This document shows positions 7,381 through 14,003 of a stretch of DNA of 15,850 nt, piece after piece. Position 1 is the first letter of the stretch. Each line of letters starts with the position of its first letter. Position numbers and translations under genes: made by a program. The notes beneath the pieces are model-generated. The model was not told the DNA's origin and searched no databases. It saw only the letters and a list, made by a program, of their open reading frames with translations. This stretch comes from XYC2-FULL-41-22 sp041666465 (GTDB lineage Bacteria > Patescibacteriota > Gracilibacteria > UBA1369 > UBA12470). The stretch is from contig JBAYGX010000021.1 of NCBI GenBank assembly GCA_041666465.1, positions 1 through 15,850 of the forward strand. Reading direction: 5' to 3'.

Positions 7381-7968
7381 ATGCAAAAATTCAAAGCGAT
7401 TCGTTGTGAGAGAGGAATGTTTAAGGTTTTTACTTCGCCGCTTTCGTGCGAAGGTGTTAATCCGGAGACCAAGGCTCCGGTTATGTTTTTCAAGGCAAGT
7501 TTCATCGGGCCTCTAACCGTTTATACCGACAAGACCAAATCTGCGGCAATAATTACTTGCAAGAGCAAAAGAGGAAAATTCGGTTATGCGACTTGGGAAG
7601 TTTTTGATTCTGAAAAAGGCGATAAGCCGCTTGGTACAATGAGATGGGCAATGTTGAAAACTGCGCTTTCTTTTGGTGCGGAGAAATGGGAAGTTACAGC
7701 TCCTGACGGAAGTCCGTTTTTGACACTTGAGATAATGAACAGCTCGATTGCGAAAAGAATGTTGGACGATATGACGAATTTATATAATCCGACTCATCAG
7801 TATGTTGTGAAAAGCGCAAAAGGTAAGGATATTGCAAAAATTATGGCTAAAAGAGGTTTCTTTGGCGGAATGTTTAGCGATTTTGTACTTGAGGAGGGAG
7901 TTTCCGAAGAGGAAACCAAGATGGCGTTGGCGCTTTTTGCCGGGCTGGTTCTTTTATATAAAAAATAA
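7381..7968 (+). CDS. Possible LURP-one/tubby-like fold protein
   Basis: This 195-residue protein has no signal peptide. It alternates short beta strands and polar turns: FKASFIGPLTVYTD, FGYATWEVFD, PLGTMRWAML, EKWEVTAPDG, QYVVKSAKGKDIAKIMAKRG. It ends in a hydrophobic helix (about 178-193, MALALFAGLVLLYKK). A beta-barrel wrapped round a C-terminal hydrophobic helix is the plan of the LURP-one-related, scramblase and tubby family. The central DxxGKxIAKI-like strand followed by a final hydrophobic helix fits it. I read this from pattern only and cannot align it, so the family call is tentative and no molecular function follows. The TAA stop overlaps the next ATG by one base (TAATG), so this gene and the release factor are surely co-translated. 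Start ATG 7381 fits the -10 box upstream. Confidence 0.7.
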   Translation: MQKFKAIRCERGMFKVFTSPLSCEGVNPETKAPVMFFKASFIGPLTVYTDKTKSAAIITCKSKRGKFGYATWEVFDSEKGDKPLGTMRWAMLKTALSFGAEKWEVTAPDGSPFLTLEIMNSSIAKRMLDDMTNLYNPTHQYVVKSAKGKDIAKIMAKRGFFGGMFSDFVLEEGVSEEETKMALALFAGLVLLYKK

Positions 7969-8357
7969 TGGAATTATCTGCCGAGTTTTTGCAAAAGGCT
8001 GAAAAATTGGGTATAAAATCTTGTGATGTTGAGGAAAAGTTCGTGCGTGGGAGCGGAGCGGGTGGGCAAAAGATAAATAAAACATCAAGCTGTGTTTGGC
8101 TTAAGCATTTGCCGACCGGAACAGAAGTGAAATGTCAGCAGTATCGCGAAAGGGAGAAAAACAGGGCACATGCTTACAAGCTTTTGATTTCAAAAATCGA
8201 GCAGGCGGTTTCGTGGCGCGATTCAAAAAAGGCGAAAGCGGTTTACAAAATTCGTAAACAAAAACAAAGGAGGTCGAAAAGGGCGAAAGAAAAGATGCTT
8301 GAGGGGAAGAGGAGGAGGGCGGAGGTGAAGATGACGAGAAAGGACTTAGTAGGCTAG
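7968..8357 (+). CDS. GGQ-domain ribosome rescue factor (MTRFR/ArfB-like)
   Basis: A codon-independent release factor of 129 residues, expected to hydrolyse peptidyl-tRNA on stalled ribosomes or large subunits. The catalytic loop is GSGAGGQKINKTSS, with GGQ at 32-34 close to the N-terminus. It is followed by the family's VWLKHLPTGTEVKCQ and REREKNRAHAYKLL segments. The stop-codon-recognition domains of RF1 and RF2 are absent. The C-terminal 45 residues are strongly basic (KIRKQKQRRSKRAKEK), as in human MTRFR (C12orf65) and ArfB, where the tail binds the ribosome. I favour the MTRFR type because of the RExxNR helix, but ArfB is possible. ATG 7968 overlaps the upstream TAA. The last codons (RKDLVG-stop) are made by a CTAG repeat, which supplies the TAG. 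Confidence 0.9.
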   Translation: MELSAEFLQKAEKLGIKSCDVEEKFVRGSGAGGQKINKTSSCVWLKHLPTGTEVKCQQYREREKNRAHAYKLLISKIEQAVSWRDSKKAKAVYKIRKQKQRRSKRAKEKMLEGKRRRAEVKMTRKDLVG

Positions 8358-8443
8358 AGAAGATAGTTAAGATGCTAGTGAAGAGAAGAAGGTTAAGAGA
8401 GGACCTAGTTTCTAGAGAAGATAGTGAGCTAGTGGATGAAAAG
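8341..8443 (+). repeat. CTAG-rich purine repeat, block 2
   Basis: Two tandem versions of the unit (GGACTTAGTAGGCTAGAGAAG and GGACCTAGTTTCTAGAGAAG, each continuing into GATAGT..CTAGTG). It holds five CTAG tetramers and purine tracts such as AAGAGAAGAAGG. It begins inside the release-factor gene and supplies its TAG stop (8355-8357). The remaining 40 bases before the next promoter show nothing recognisable. Confidence 0.8.
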
Positions 8444-8482
8444 TTTGAACTTTACGACCCCTGCCTAGCCTCCGAGAAGTGA

Positions 8483-8511
8483 TTGCTTGATGGCTGGGAA
8501 TATGTTATCAT
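8483..8511 (+). promoter_or_regulatory. Promoter of the orphan gene at 8531
   Basis: TTGCTT (8483-8488), a 17-nt spacer and TATCAT (8506-8511), preceded by TGT, fit an extended -10 promoter. Transcription should start near 8518, leaving a leader of about 13 nt. Confidence 0.6.
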
Positions 8512-8525
8512 TGTTTGATAATATT
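8499..8525. promoter_or_regulatory. Palindrome over the -10 box, possible operator
   Basis: AATAT-G-TTATCA, a 5-nt centre, then TGATAA-TATT form a dyad with one bulge. It covers the -10 and the predicted start site. This is where a repressor dimer would bind, but a short 5' hairpin in the mRNA is equally possible. Confidence 0.4.
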
Positions 8526-8530
8526 TTAAT

Positions 8531-9043
8531 ATGTCTACGACCGCTGAAAACCAAACAGAGTGTCCTCGTGATGCAAATGATAATCCGGATAAAAATGCAC
8601 TTGCGTCTTTTATAAGTTTTTTTGATGACTGGAAGTCGGAACCAACTCTTACCCAAGATGTTCCTACCGGGATGATTTTTTACCAAGACCAGTATACAGA
8701 TACCGCTAGTAGAGCTTTTGTTCAAACATTCCATTCTTTTATGGATAGGCATATCGGAAATGATCCAGCGCATTTCTCAAAACAGGTGGAGACTACGAAT
8801 ACTGCTGTGGCGTTTAATTATTTTTTGACCTACAAAGGCGTGAAATACAAAATTGCCGATGAGTACAAAACGGGTTCTATATTTGCATATGGTGTGCATA
8901 TGACGGAAATACCTAAAAGATATGAAGAGGCTTGTAGCGCCAGGAATGCCGAATTAAGAGCACGGGATGCTGCTGAGGGTAGACCCGCCGAAATAGAAGA
9001 AGCGGAGGTTACACTGAGAAATTTGCTGAATTATCCTGATTAG
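8531..9043 (+). CDS. Hypothetical protein, 170 residues
   Basis: I do not recognise it. It is acidic and soluble-looking, with no signal peptide or membrane helix. The first 22 residues are polar and probably disordered (MSTTAENQTE..). A mixed region follows with aromatic-rich segments (FISFFDDW, GMIFYQDQY, FNYFLTYKGVKYKIADEY). The C-terminus from about 125 is a charged helix (EEACSARNAELRARDAAEG). It is a single-gene unit with its own promoter and AT-rich leader. Together with 5693-6346 and 9113-9658 it is one of three orphan genes on the plus strand that share this arrangement but not sequence. Start ATG 8531 is 19 nt after the -10 box. Confidence 0.7.
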   Translation: MSTTAENQTECPRDANDNPDKNALASFISFFDDWKSEPTLTQDVPTGMIFYQDQYTDTASRAFVQTFHSFMDRHIGNDPAHFSKQVETTNTAVAFNYFLTYKGVKYKIADEYKTGSIFAYGVHMTEIPKRYEEACSARNAELRARDAAEGRPAEIEEAEVTLRNLLNYPD

Positions 9044-9060
9044 AGGTTTCTCGCTCCATC

Positions 9061-9089
9061 TTGACGAGGTGATATTTTTGATGTACGAT
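9061..9089 (+). promoter_or_regulatory. Promoter of the orphan gene at 9113
   Basis: TTGACG (9061-9066), a 17-nt spacer and TACGAT (9084-9089). The start is predicted near 9096, with a leader of about 17 nt made almost wholly of A and T. Confidence 0.65.
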
Positions 9090-9112
9090 TCGTCTCTTTT
9101 AATTTAATTAAA

Positions 9113-9658
9113 ATGAATGTTTTAGATAATGCAACAAACGGATCCGTGATGACAATTGTCACTACATTCCTTGTTACATTTGGAATTAAGTATTACATGG
9201 ATGCTTCTGCTAATAACGAAAGGTTGCAGCTGCTTGAGGCTGCTAATGTTGAACAATTTGCACGAGATGAATATTCTTCGAGGGTTATTCGTTTGTGTGA
9301 AGAATCAGGCGGTAAATGCAGTAAGGTCCTTTTCCATGTTGACTATGTGTTTTTTGGTTCGGTGGAAGGCTCCGATGATGCTTCTTATACAGTCTTTTGG
9401 GACAAAGCTAACGATCATTGCGTGGTTCAGGATGATGGGTCCGGCAAGTGTTCTTTTAAACTTATCGAAGCTGCCTGTGGGAATGTAAATCATGTTGATA
9501 TTTCTGTCTTTGCGTTCCCTGACGAAAAGCCGGTTATAGATGAAAAATTACGAGAAAATCTTAATTTAAATGGATTGTTTTTGGGTCCCGATGGATTTTA
9601 TTGTCACTTGGATGCCGAGCCGATTTCCAAGGTTGGTTTTACCAACACTAAAGGCTAA
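9113..9658 (+). CDS. Hypothetical membrane-anchored Cys-containing protein
   Basis: I do not recognise this 181-residue protein. Residues of about 11-29 (SVMTIVTTFLVTFGIKYYM) form one membrane helix, preceded by a short polar N-terminus. It looks like an N-terminal anchor with a soluble domain rather than a cleaved signal peptide. The soluble part has six Cys in the motifs RLCEESGGKCSK, DHCVVQDDGSGKCS, AACGN and FYCHL. Two CxnGKC pairs of similar spacing suggest disulfides or metal binding if the domain is outside the cell. Its length, promoter and leader resemble those of the gene before it, but there is no sequence similarity. It stands directly before rel, with a separate rel promoter. Confidence 0.7.
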   Translation: MNVLDNATNGSVMTIVTTFLVTFGIKYYMDASANNERLQLLEAANVEQFARDEYSSRVIRLCEESGGKCSKVLFHVDYVFFGSVEGSDDASYTVFWDKANDHCVVQDDGSGKCSFKLIEAACGNVNHVDISVFAFPDEKPVIDEKLRENLNLNGLFLGPDGFYCHLDAEPISKVGFTNTKG

Positions 9659-9674
9659 TGAAGATTTTTAAAAA

Positions 9675-9702
9675 TTGACTCCCGTTGGAGATGGTGTAGA
9701 AT
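9675..9702 (+). promoter_or_regulatory. rel promoter
   Basis: TTGACT (9675-9680), a 16-nt spacer and TAGAAT (9697-9702). The predicted start near 9709 leaves an 18-nt leader ending in a T-run directly before the ATG, with no Shine-Dalgarno. Confidence 0.7.
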
Positions 9703-9727
9703 CCTAAATCATCCACCAGCTTTTTTT

Positions 9728-11647
9728 ATGGCTCCAATTGATGGTCTTATAAAAAAGATTAAAGATTATGATTCGGATATCGATCCGAAGGTCATTCGTT
9801 TCGCGTATTCTTTTGCTGAAAAAGCTCACAAAGGGGCTCTTCGCAAGTCCGGTGAGCCTTATATAATTCATCCCATTGAGACTGCCAAAATACTTATCGA
9901 TATGAAAGCGGATCAACAGATGATAGTTGCCGCTTTGCTTCATGATACGGTTGAAGATACGGGTGTTACGGTGTCTGACATTAAGAAAAATTTCGGATCG
10001 GAAGTTGCGCTTTTGGTTGATGGTCTTACGAAAATTTCAAGTGTTCGTTATTCGCTCCAATCCACTCGCGGACAGATAGATTCTTTGCGAAAGATTTTCT
10101 TAAGAATGAGCAAGGACTTGAGGGTTATTTTGATTAAATTGGCCGATAGACTCCATAACATGAGAACGCTACAGTTCGTGTCTCAAGAGAAAAGAAAAAG
10201 AATTGCCAAGGAAACAGTTGAAATATATGTGCCTATGGCTCGTCTTCTTGGTGCCTGGGACATGATGTCCGAGCTCGAGGATCTTTGTTTTAAATATCTT
10301 CAACCTAATGATTATGAATTTATTTCAAAAAAACTTTCTACCGTTCGAGCCGGGAATACGCGCTATATAAACAAGCTTGTTGCCGAATTAAACAATGCTA
10401 TTCAGGTGGAAGTTGACGCGGAAGTTAAAAGCGAAGAGAAGCATTTGTATCATGTTTATAAGGCTTTTAACGAGAAAAAAGGGCTTTTTGATGTAATGAC
10501 GGACTGTTTTTCGGTTAAAGTGGTAGTGCCAAGTGTTATTGATTGTTATAAGGCGCTTGGGGTTATCCATGGCTTGTGGCAGCCCAGAAGGGCGGATTTT
10601 CGTGATTATATCGCCGTCCCGAAGGCTAATGGCTATAAGGGTTTGCATACAATGGTTTTCGGGCCATGCGGAAAGACGGTTGAGTTTCATATAAAAACTC
10701 TCGATATGTATGAGGATGCCCATTTCGGGATTGTCGCGAAGTGGTATAGGAAGAGGATGAAATGGCAGGACGAAGATCTTTCTTATTCTTGGATGACGCA
10801 GGTGAAAGATTTACGCAAGATGTCCGGTGGGATAAATGACAAGTTTCTTGAGGATTTAAAAGGAGATGTTTTCGAAGATAGGATCTTCGTTTTCACGGAT
10901 AAAGGGAGGGCGATTGACTTGCCCGAAGGGGCTACGGTTGTAGATTTTGCCTATGCCGTTAATCCATATTTCGGACATAATTTTTCAAAAGCTTTTGTTA
11001 ATAAAAGGATTAGAAATCCAATGACTGTCTTGAGGACGGGTGATGTTGTTACGATAGAGGCTGCCAAAAGCGCTTCCGGTCCCGATTTGTTTTGGGTTGA
11101 TAGAGTAAAGACTTCCAAGGCCAGGAATAATATAAGGAAGTGGCTTGCCATGGATAATGAGGATATCCGTGTTGCCCGCGGAATGAATTTTCTGGATAAA
11201 AGCTTGAAGATTTTTCTGTGTACGAATTTTAAAAAAGAAGAAAAGAAAATTTCCGATTATGCCAATAAAAACTATGGGCATCGCGGGGTAAAAGGTTTAC
11301 TTGCCGATATTGGCACTGGGGTGATTTTTGTGAAGGAGTTGTTAAGATCTATTTATAAAGATGATTGTCTTTTGGGCAAGAGTGTAAATGGCGGGAGGAG
11401 GCAGGTTTGTTTGATTGTGAAGAGTTTGGACAGAAGGGGACTACTTAATGACATATCAAGGCTAATTGCCAAAGGAGGATTGAATATAATCGGATATTCC
11501 GCCCTTGTTGATATGAAGACCAGGCTTGCGGAACAGAAGTTTACCCTGGAGGTTTATAATTTTGATCAAGTTTATCATTTGTGTGTTGATCTTAGATATG
11601 TGGATGAAATTTCCGGAGTTAGGGTGGTCGAGGCCAGCGGCAAATAA
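9728..11647 (+). CDS. rel: RelA/SpoT family (p)ppGpp hydrolase/synthetase
   Basis: A long Rel protein controlling the alarmone (p)ppGpp. The N-terminal HD hydrolase keeps all expected residues: R39, H48, H72-D73, E76-D77, and D140 and N144 in LADRLHNMRTL. The synthetase domain (about 220-345) keeps D259, NGY (301-303) and E319. It departs at usually conserved positions: GRPKH reads SEEKH (235-239), RFKDYIA reads DFRDYIA (290-296), EIQIRT reads EFHIKT (319-324), and AEYGxAAHW reads AHFGIVAKW (331-339). A TGS domain (about 388-450) and a C-terminal ACT domain (about 560-635) follow. The Cys-rich zinc-finger (CC) module between them is missing, which explains 639 residues against the usual 720-750. 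I infer an active hydrolase with a weak or altered synthetase. Confidence 0.93.
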   Translation: MAPIDGLIKKIKDYDSDIDPKVIRFAYSFAEKAHKGALRKSGEPYIIHPIETAKILIDMKADQQMIVAALLHDTVEDTGVTVSDIKKNFGSEVALLVDGLTKISSVRYSLQSTRGQIDSLRKIFLRMSKDLRVILIKLADRLHNMRTLQFVSQEKRKRIAKETVEIYVPMARLLGAWDMMSELEDLCFKYLQPNDYEFISKKLSTVRAGNTRYINKLVAELNNAIQVEVDAEVKSEEKHLYHVYKAFNEKKGLFDVMTDCFSVKVVVPSVIDCYKALGVIHGLWQPRRADFRDYIAVPKANGYKGLHTMVFGPCGKTVEFHIKTLDMYEDAHFGIVAKWYRKRMKWQDEDLSYSWMTQVKDLRKMSGGINDKFLEDLKGDVFEDRIFVFTDKGRAIDLPEGATVVDFAYAVNPYFGHNFSKAFVNKRIRNPMTVLRTGDVVTIEAAKSASGPDLFWVDRVKTSKARNNIRKWLAMDNEDIRVARGMNFLDKSLKIFLCTNFKKEEKKISDYANKNYGHRGVKGLLADIGTGVIFVKELLRSIYKDDCLLGKSVNGGRRQVCLIVKSLDRRGLLNDISRLIAKGGLNIIGYSALVDMKTRLAEQKFTLEVYNFDQVYHLCVDLRYVDEISGVRVVEASGK

Positions 11648-11763
11648 ATTATCTTATACAATACTTCCGCAATATGGAAATGTTATTTTTGGTGATTGCG
11701 AATTGTTTTTACAGATTGGGAGTTTTTTAAACAGGCCTCGGTGATTGTTTCTGTGCGAAAGCC
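11648..11763. other. Intergenic stretch after rel, no gene seen
   Basis: Between rel and the strong promoter at 11764 I see no convincing gene, RNA or terminator. There is a weak TTCC..GGAA hairpin near 11668 and AT-rich sequence with short T-runs. The rest of this 326-bp gap between the convergent rel and efp genes is annotated separately (promoter, hairpin, CTAG repeat). Confidence 0.5.
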
Positions 11764-11792
11764 TTGACACAAAATAAGTACACGAATATACT
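11764..11792 (+). promoter_or_regulatory. Consensus promoter with no gene behind it
   Basis: TTGACA (11764-11769), a 17-nt spacer and TATACT (11787-11792) make the best sigma70-type match in the window. The predicted start is near 11799. Only a hairpin (11816-11851) and a CTAG repeat lie downstream before the 3' end of the opposing efp gene, so it probably makes a short RNA. Confidence 0.7.
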
Positions 11793-11815
11793 GCGTGCAG
11801 AGTGGTCAAATGGTA

Positions 11816-11851
11816 GAAAGAGAGGAAAGAAGTAATTCTTTTCTCTCTTTT
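11816..11851 (+). terminator. 16-bp hairpin ending a predicted short RNA
   Basis: The left arm 11816-11831 is all purine and the right arm 11836-11851 is all pyrimidine (TTCTTTTCTCTCTTTT). They pair completely, with two G-U pairs, round a GTAA loop. The U-rich right arm would help termination, although no separate U-run follows. With the promoter at 11764 it would define a transcript of about 50 nt. Confidence 0.5.
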
Positions 11852-11858
11852 GTATTAA

Positions 11859-11972
11859 GAAAGGACCTAGGAGCTAGTAAAGATAGTGAACTAGTGAAGA
11901 GAAGACGAAGAGAGGACCTAGGACTTAGTGAGCTAGTAAAGAGAGGATGAAGAAAAGATAAAGAGAAGAAAA
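11859..11972 (+). repeat. CTAG-rich purine repeat, block 3
   Basis: Two tandem units beginning AAGGACCTAGGAGCTAGTAA and GAGGACCTAGGACTTAGTG, each running into CTAGT(G/A)AAGAG, with five CTAG tetramers. A purine tail (GATGAAGAAAAGATAAAGAG) follows and ends one base before the efp stop. As seen from efp, the RNA beyond its stop is pyrimidine- and U-rich, which could aid termination. Confidence 0.8.
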
Positions 11973-11973
11973 A

Positions 11974-12537
11974 TTATTTTTCAGCTCTTTCGACATACTC
12001 GCCGGTCTCGGTGTTGATTCTGAGCATGTCGCCTTCGTTTATGAAAAGAGGGACTTGGACTACGAGTCCGGTTTCCATTGTTGCCGGTTTTTTCCCTCCT
12101 GTTGCAGTGTTACCTTTGACGCCCGGTTCGGTTCCTTTAACTTTCAATACTATTTTCGGCGGTACGGTGATTGCGATAGGTCTTCCTTCGTAATTCTGGA
12201 TATCAACTTCCGATCCCGCTATTAAAAATTGTGCATCGCGACCCATATCTTCCGCACTTAACGAGAATTGATCAAATGTTGTCGAATCCATGAAAAAATA
12301 TTCTTCACCGGTTGAATACATATATTGCGCTTTACTGCGTGTTATTTCGGCCTCTTCGATTTCCTTGTTTCCCTGGAAGGTTTTTTGAACTGATGAACCT
12401 GTTAAAAGGTTCTTCAGTTTAGTATTGCTTGTGCCGCTTCCTTGAGCCGCTTTTGAGAATGTTGCCGAGAGTACCAAGTATGGTACATTTTCGACTTTTA
12501 TCGTGAGACCAGGTCGAAGTTGAGCTAGGGAAATCAT
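11974..12537 (-). CDS. efp: Elongation factor P with Gln at the tip position
   Basis: EF-P binds between the P and E sites and speeds peptide bonds at proline runs. The 187 residues match the family length and the three-domain fold: KOW-like N-terminus (PGLTIKVENVPYLV), OB domain II (EYFFMDSTTFDQFSLS), and domain III with PIAITVPPKIVLKV, GNTATGG-KPA and LFINEGDMLRINTETGEYV. An ungapped match to the E. coli N-terminus pairs FVKPGKGQAF with FSKAAQGSGT. The modified tip residue (K34 in E. coli) is therefore Q32 here, and the flanking PG is AA. Lys modification (EpmABC, YmfI) or Arg rhamnosylation (EarP) cannot apply. Start ATG 12537 is at the expected N-terminus, without a Shine-Dalgarno. CTAG blocks lie on both sides. 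It may be co-transcribed with the upstream O-antigen-ligase-like gene 46 bp away. Confidence 0.95.
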   Translation of the reverse strand: MISLAQLRPGLTIKVENVPYLVLSATFSKAAQGSGTSNTKLKNLLTGSSVQKTFQGNKEIEEAEITRSKAQYMYSTGEEYFFMDSTTFDQFSLSAEDMGRDAQFLIAGSEVDIQNYEGRPIAITVPPKIVLKVKGTEPGVKGNTATGGKKPATMETGLVVQVPLFINEGDMLRINTETGEYVERAEK

Positions 12538-12540
12538 AAG

Positions 12541-12583
12541 AAATTAGTTAGCTAGTAATCTAGTATGTTAGCGATGAAGCTAG
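12541..12583 (+). repeat. CTAG-rich repeat, block 4
   Basis: The core is TTAGTTAGCTAGTAATCTAG followed by TATGTTAGCGATGAAGCTAG, with three CTAG tetramers. It is a more degenerate copy that keeps the same strand polarity as the other blocks. It occupies practically the whole gap between the stop of the membrane-protein gene (12584) and the efp start, so it forms the efp leader in the antisense direction. Confidence 0.65.
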
Positions 12584-13897
12584 TTAAGACGAAGAATGTG
12601 ACGGAATTTTAATAGATAAAGCCAAACTAATCCAGAAAAAAACGAGAAGATGTGGGAAAAGAAGGCTGTTAACGAATGTTGAATGAATCAATAAAGCCAC
12701 AAGTCCTCCCGTTAAGCCGAGGTGATAACCCGATGTATGAGAGTTTTTAAGAGACCCAATGAGTGCTTTTATGTAAAACCATAGGTAGGCGATAAGTCCC
12801 AGGATGCCCGTTGTTGCAAAAATTGTTAGGATTGTCGAGTCCGATCCTGTTGCCGAATGCGCATCCAGCGAGTCTATCAGGCCGGCTTTCCACTGTGCGT
12901 ATTTGAACGAGTTGTATCCGACGCCGATTATTGGGTTTTCTTTTATGATTGAAATTGCATTTTGCCAGGAAGTCAGTCTTAGTCGAGAGGTTGCATCTGC
13001 GTTGAACAAAGTTGCGTAATCGTTTAGGCCGATTATGCTTTGGAAACTTTCCCACAAGTCCAAAAACCTCGTTTGTACTTTGCCGATTGCCGAAAAAGAT
13101 AAAACAACAAACAGTCCCCCCAGTAGAAGAAGTTTTTTCGATCTCAATGCGGTTATGGTTATTATGCCGATGCCACATGCAAGATATGCGCTACGGGAAT
13201 ATGTTAAATATAAAGCGCAAAGAACGATGATTGAGGTCCCCGCCAGCATTAGAGATGCCGCAGGTTTTTTAAATATTTTTTTATAATTAAAAAGTCCTAT
13301 CCCGAAAAGTATACATGTCGTAAAGGCCAGAAAACCGCCTACGAAATTCGGGTCAAACCATGTCGACAAAAGCCTGTTTATATGAGGATCCCATCCTTTT
13401 TCCTCCATGCCGAGTGCGAAAAAGCTTGGATAGAGATCGAGCTGGATAAATCCAAAAATCGATACAAGAATTGCTCCACCGATTATTGCGTAAAACGATA
13501 GAGTCCAGTTTTTTTTGTTTAAAACCTCGTCAGCCGTGACCAAGTACAGAAAGAAATATTCCACAAATCTTATGAGATAGAGCGTGCTTTCTTTTAGTTC
13601 ACTTGTTGTTAGCCATGAGTAATTAATCAGTAATGAAAAAAACGCGATTACGATCCAGGCTGTTATTGGCGGGAGAAGCGGTGGGACTATCCACTTTCTT
13701 TGCAGGGAGATTTTTTTGATAATCCAAATCAAAATTAAGAGCGGGATAAACAAGTCATTTATAAGATATCCTATTGGTAATCTGCCAAGCTCGCCAAGTG
13801 TTGCAAAAAATATCGCCAGAATAATGCCGTATGTCGGTTTTTTGTGGATAATTAGCGCCAGTATCAGTCCCGCCAATATTATTGCGAATAGTTCCAT
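12584..13897 (-). CDS. O-antigen ligase family membrane protein
   Basis: Multi-spanning membrane protein of 437 residues, within the normal range for the Wzy/WaaL (O-antigen ligase/polymerase) family. Members transfer or polymerise undecaprenyl-linked glycans on the outer face of the membrane. About ten or more hydrophobic helices cover most of the chain. Family-like segments are WFDPNFVGGFLAF (about 175-187), LTYSRSAYLA (about 228-237) and ENPIIGVGYNSF (about 319-329, the usual NPxxGxGxxxF motif). A large loop with polar and aromatic residues lies between the last two groups. The C-terminus is short and Ser-rich. No other glycan genes are nearby, so the substrate cannot be inferred. In a lineage without an outer membrane it could act on surface polysaccharide or glycoprotein. 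ATG 13897 fits the start of the first helix. Confidence 0.88.
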   Translation of the reverse strand: MELFAIILAGLILALIIHKKPTYGIILAIFFATLGELGRLPIGYLINDLFIPLLILIWIIKKISLQRKWIVPPLLPPITAWIVIAFFSLLINYSWLTTSELKESTLYLIRFVEYFFLYLVTADEVLNKKNWTLSFYAIIGGAILVSIFGFIQLDLYPSFFALGMEEKGWDPHINRLLSTWFDPNFVGGFLAFTTCILFGIGLFNYKKIFKKPAASLMLAGTSIIVLCALYLTYSRSAYLACGIGIITITALRSKKLLLLGGLFVVLSFSAIGKVQTRFLDLWESFQSIIGLNDYATLFNADATSRLRLTSWQNAISIIKENPIIGVGYNSFKYAQWKAGLIDSLDAHSATGSDSTILTIFATTGILGLIAYLWFYIKALIGSLKNSHTSGYHLGLTGGLVALLIHSTFVNSLLFPHLLVFFWISLALSIKIPSHSSS

Positions 13898-13919
13898 GTT
13901 TATAGTAAGGTGTGGTTCC

Positions 13920-13925
13920 TATAAT
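13920..13925 (+). promoter_or_regulatory. -10 box of the rdgB fusion gene
   Basis: A perfect TATAAT, with a predicted start near 13932. No good -35 is seen, and the -35 position falls at the start codon of the divergent gene. The transcript would carry the whole two-hairpin element (13937-14001) as its leader. The opposite strand has TTTTGC, a 17-nt spacer and TATACT as a weak candidate promoter for the divergent membrane-protein gene. Confidence 0.45.
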
Positions 13926-13936
13926 AGAGTATATAT

Positions 13937-14001
13937 GGAGTTTTGCTTTCGCAAAACAGTTAATAATAAGGTGCGAAGTCCCGCAAAGCGTGACTCCGCA
14001 C
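13937..14001 (+). repeat. Two-hairpin palindromic element in the rdgB leader
   Basis: Hairpin 1 is GTTTTGC-TTTC-GCAAAAC (13940-13957), preceded by GGAG. The linker CAGTTAATAATAAG follows. Hairpin 2 pairs GTGCGAAGTCCCGC (13971-13984) with GCGTGACTCCGCAC (13988-14001), 12 of 14 pairs, with an AAA loop. It ends two bases before ATG 14004 and leaves no room for a Shine-Dalgarno. The order and spacing match the copy inside the radical SAM gene (6531-6592). Confidence 0.7.
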
Positions 14002-14003
14002 TG

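Noticed and set aside
11793..11851. tRNA gene suggested by GTGGTCAAATGGTAGA
   Set aside because: There is no matching 3' acceptor strand, no T-arm GTTCRA and no CCA; at best a remnant.
11859..11972. CTAG repeats as a CRISPR array
   Set aside because: Units are degenerate, short and tandem without unique spacers of even length, and no cas genes are present.
13716..14003. Long N-terminal extension of the RdgB fusion
   Set aside because: It overlaps the divergent membrane-protein gene in antisense, crosses the hairpin leader and has no RdgB similarity; family similarity begins exactly at ATG 14004.
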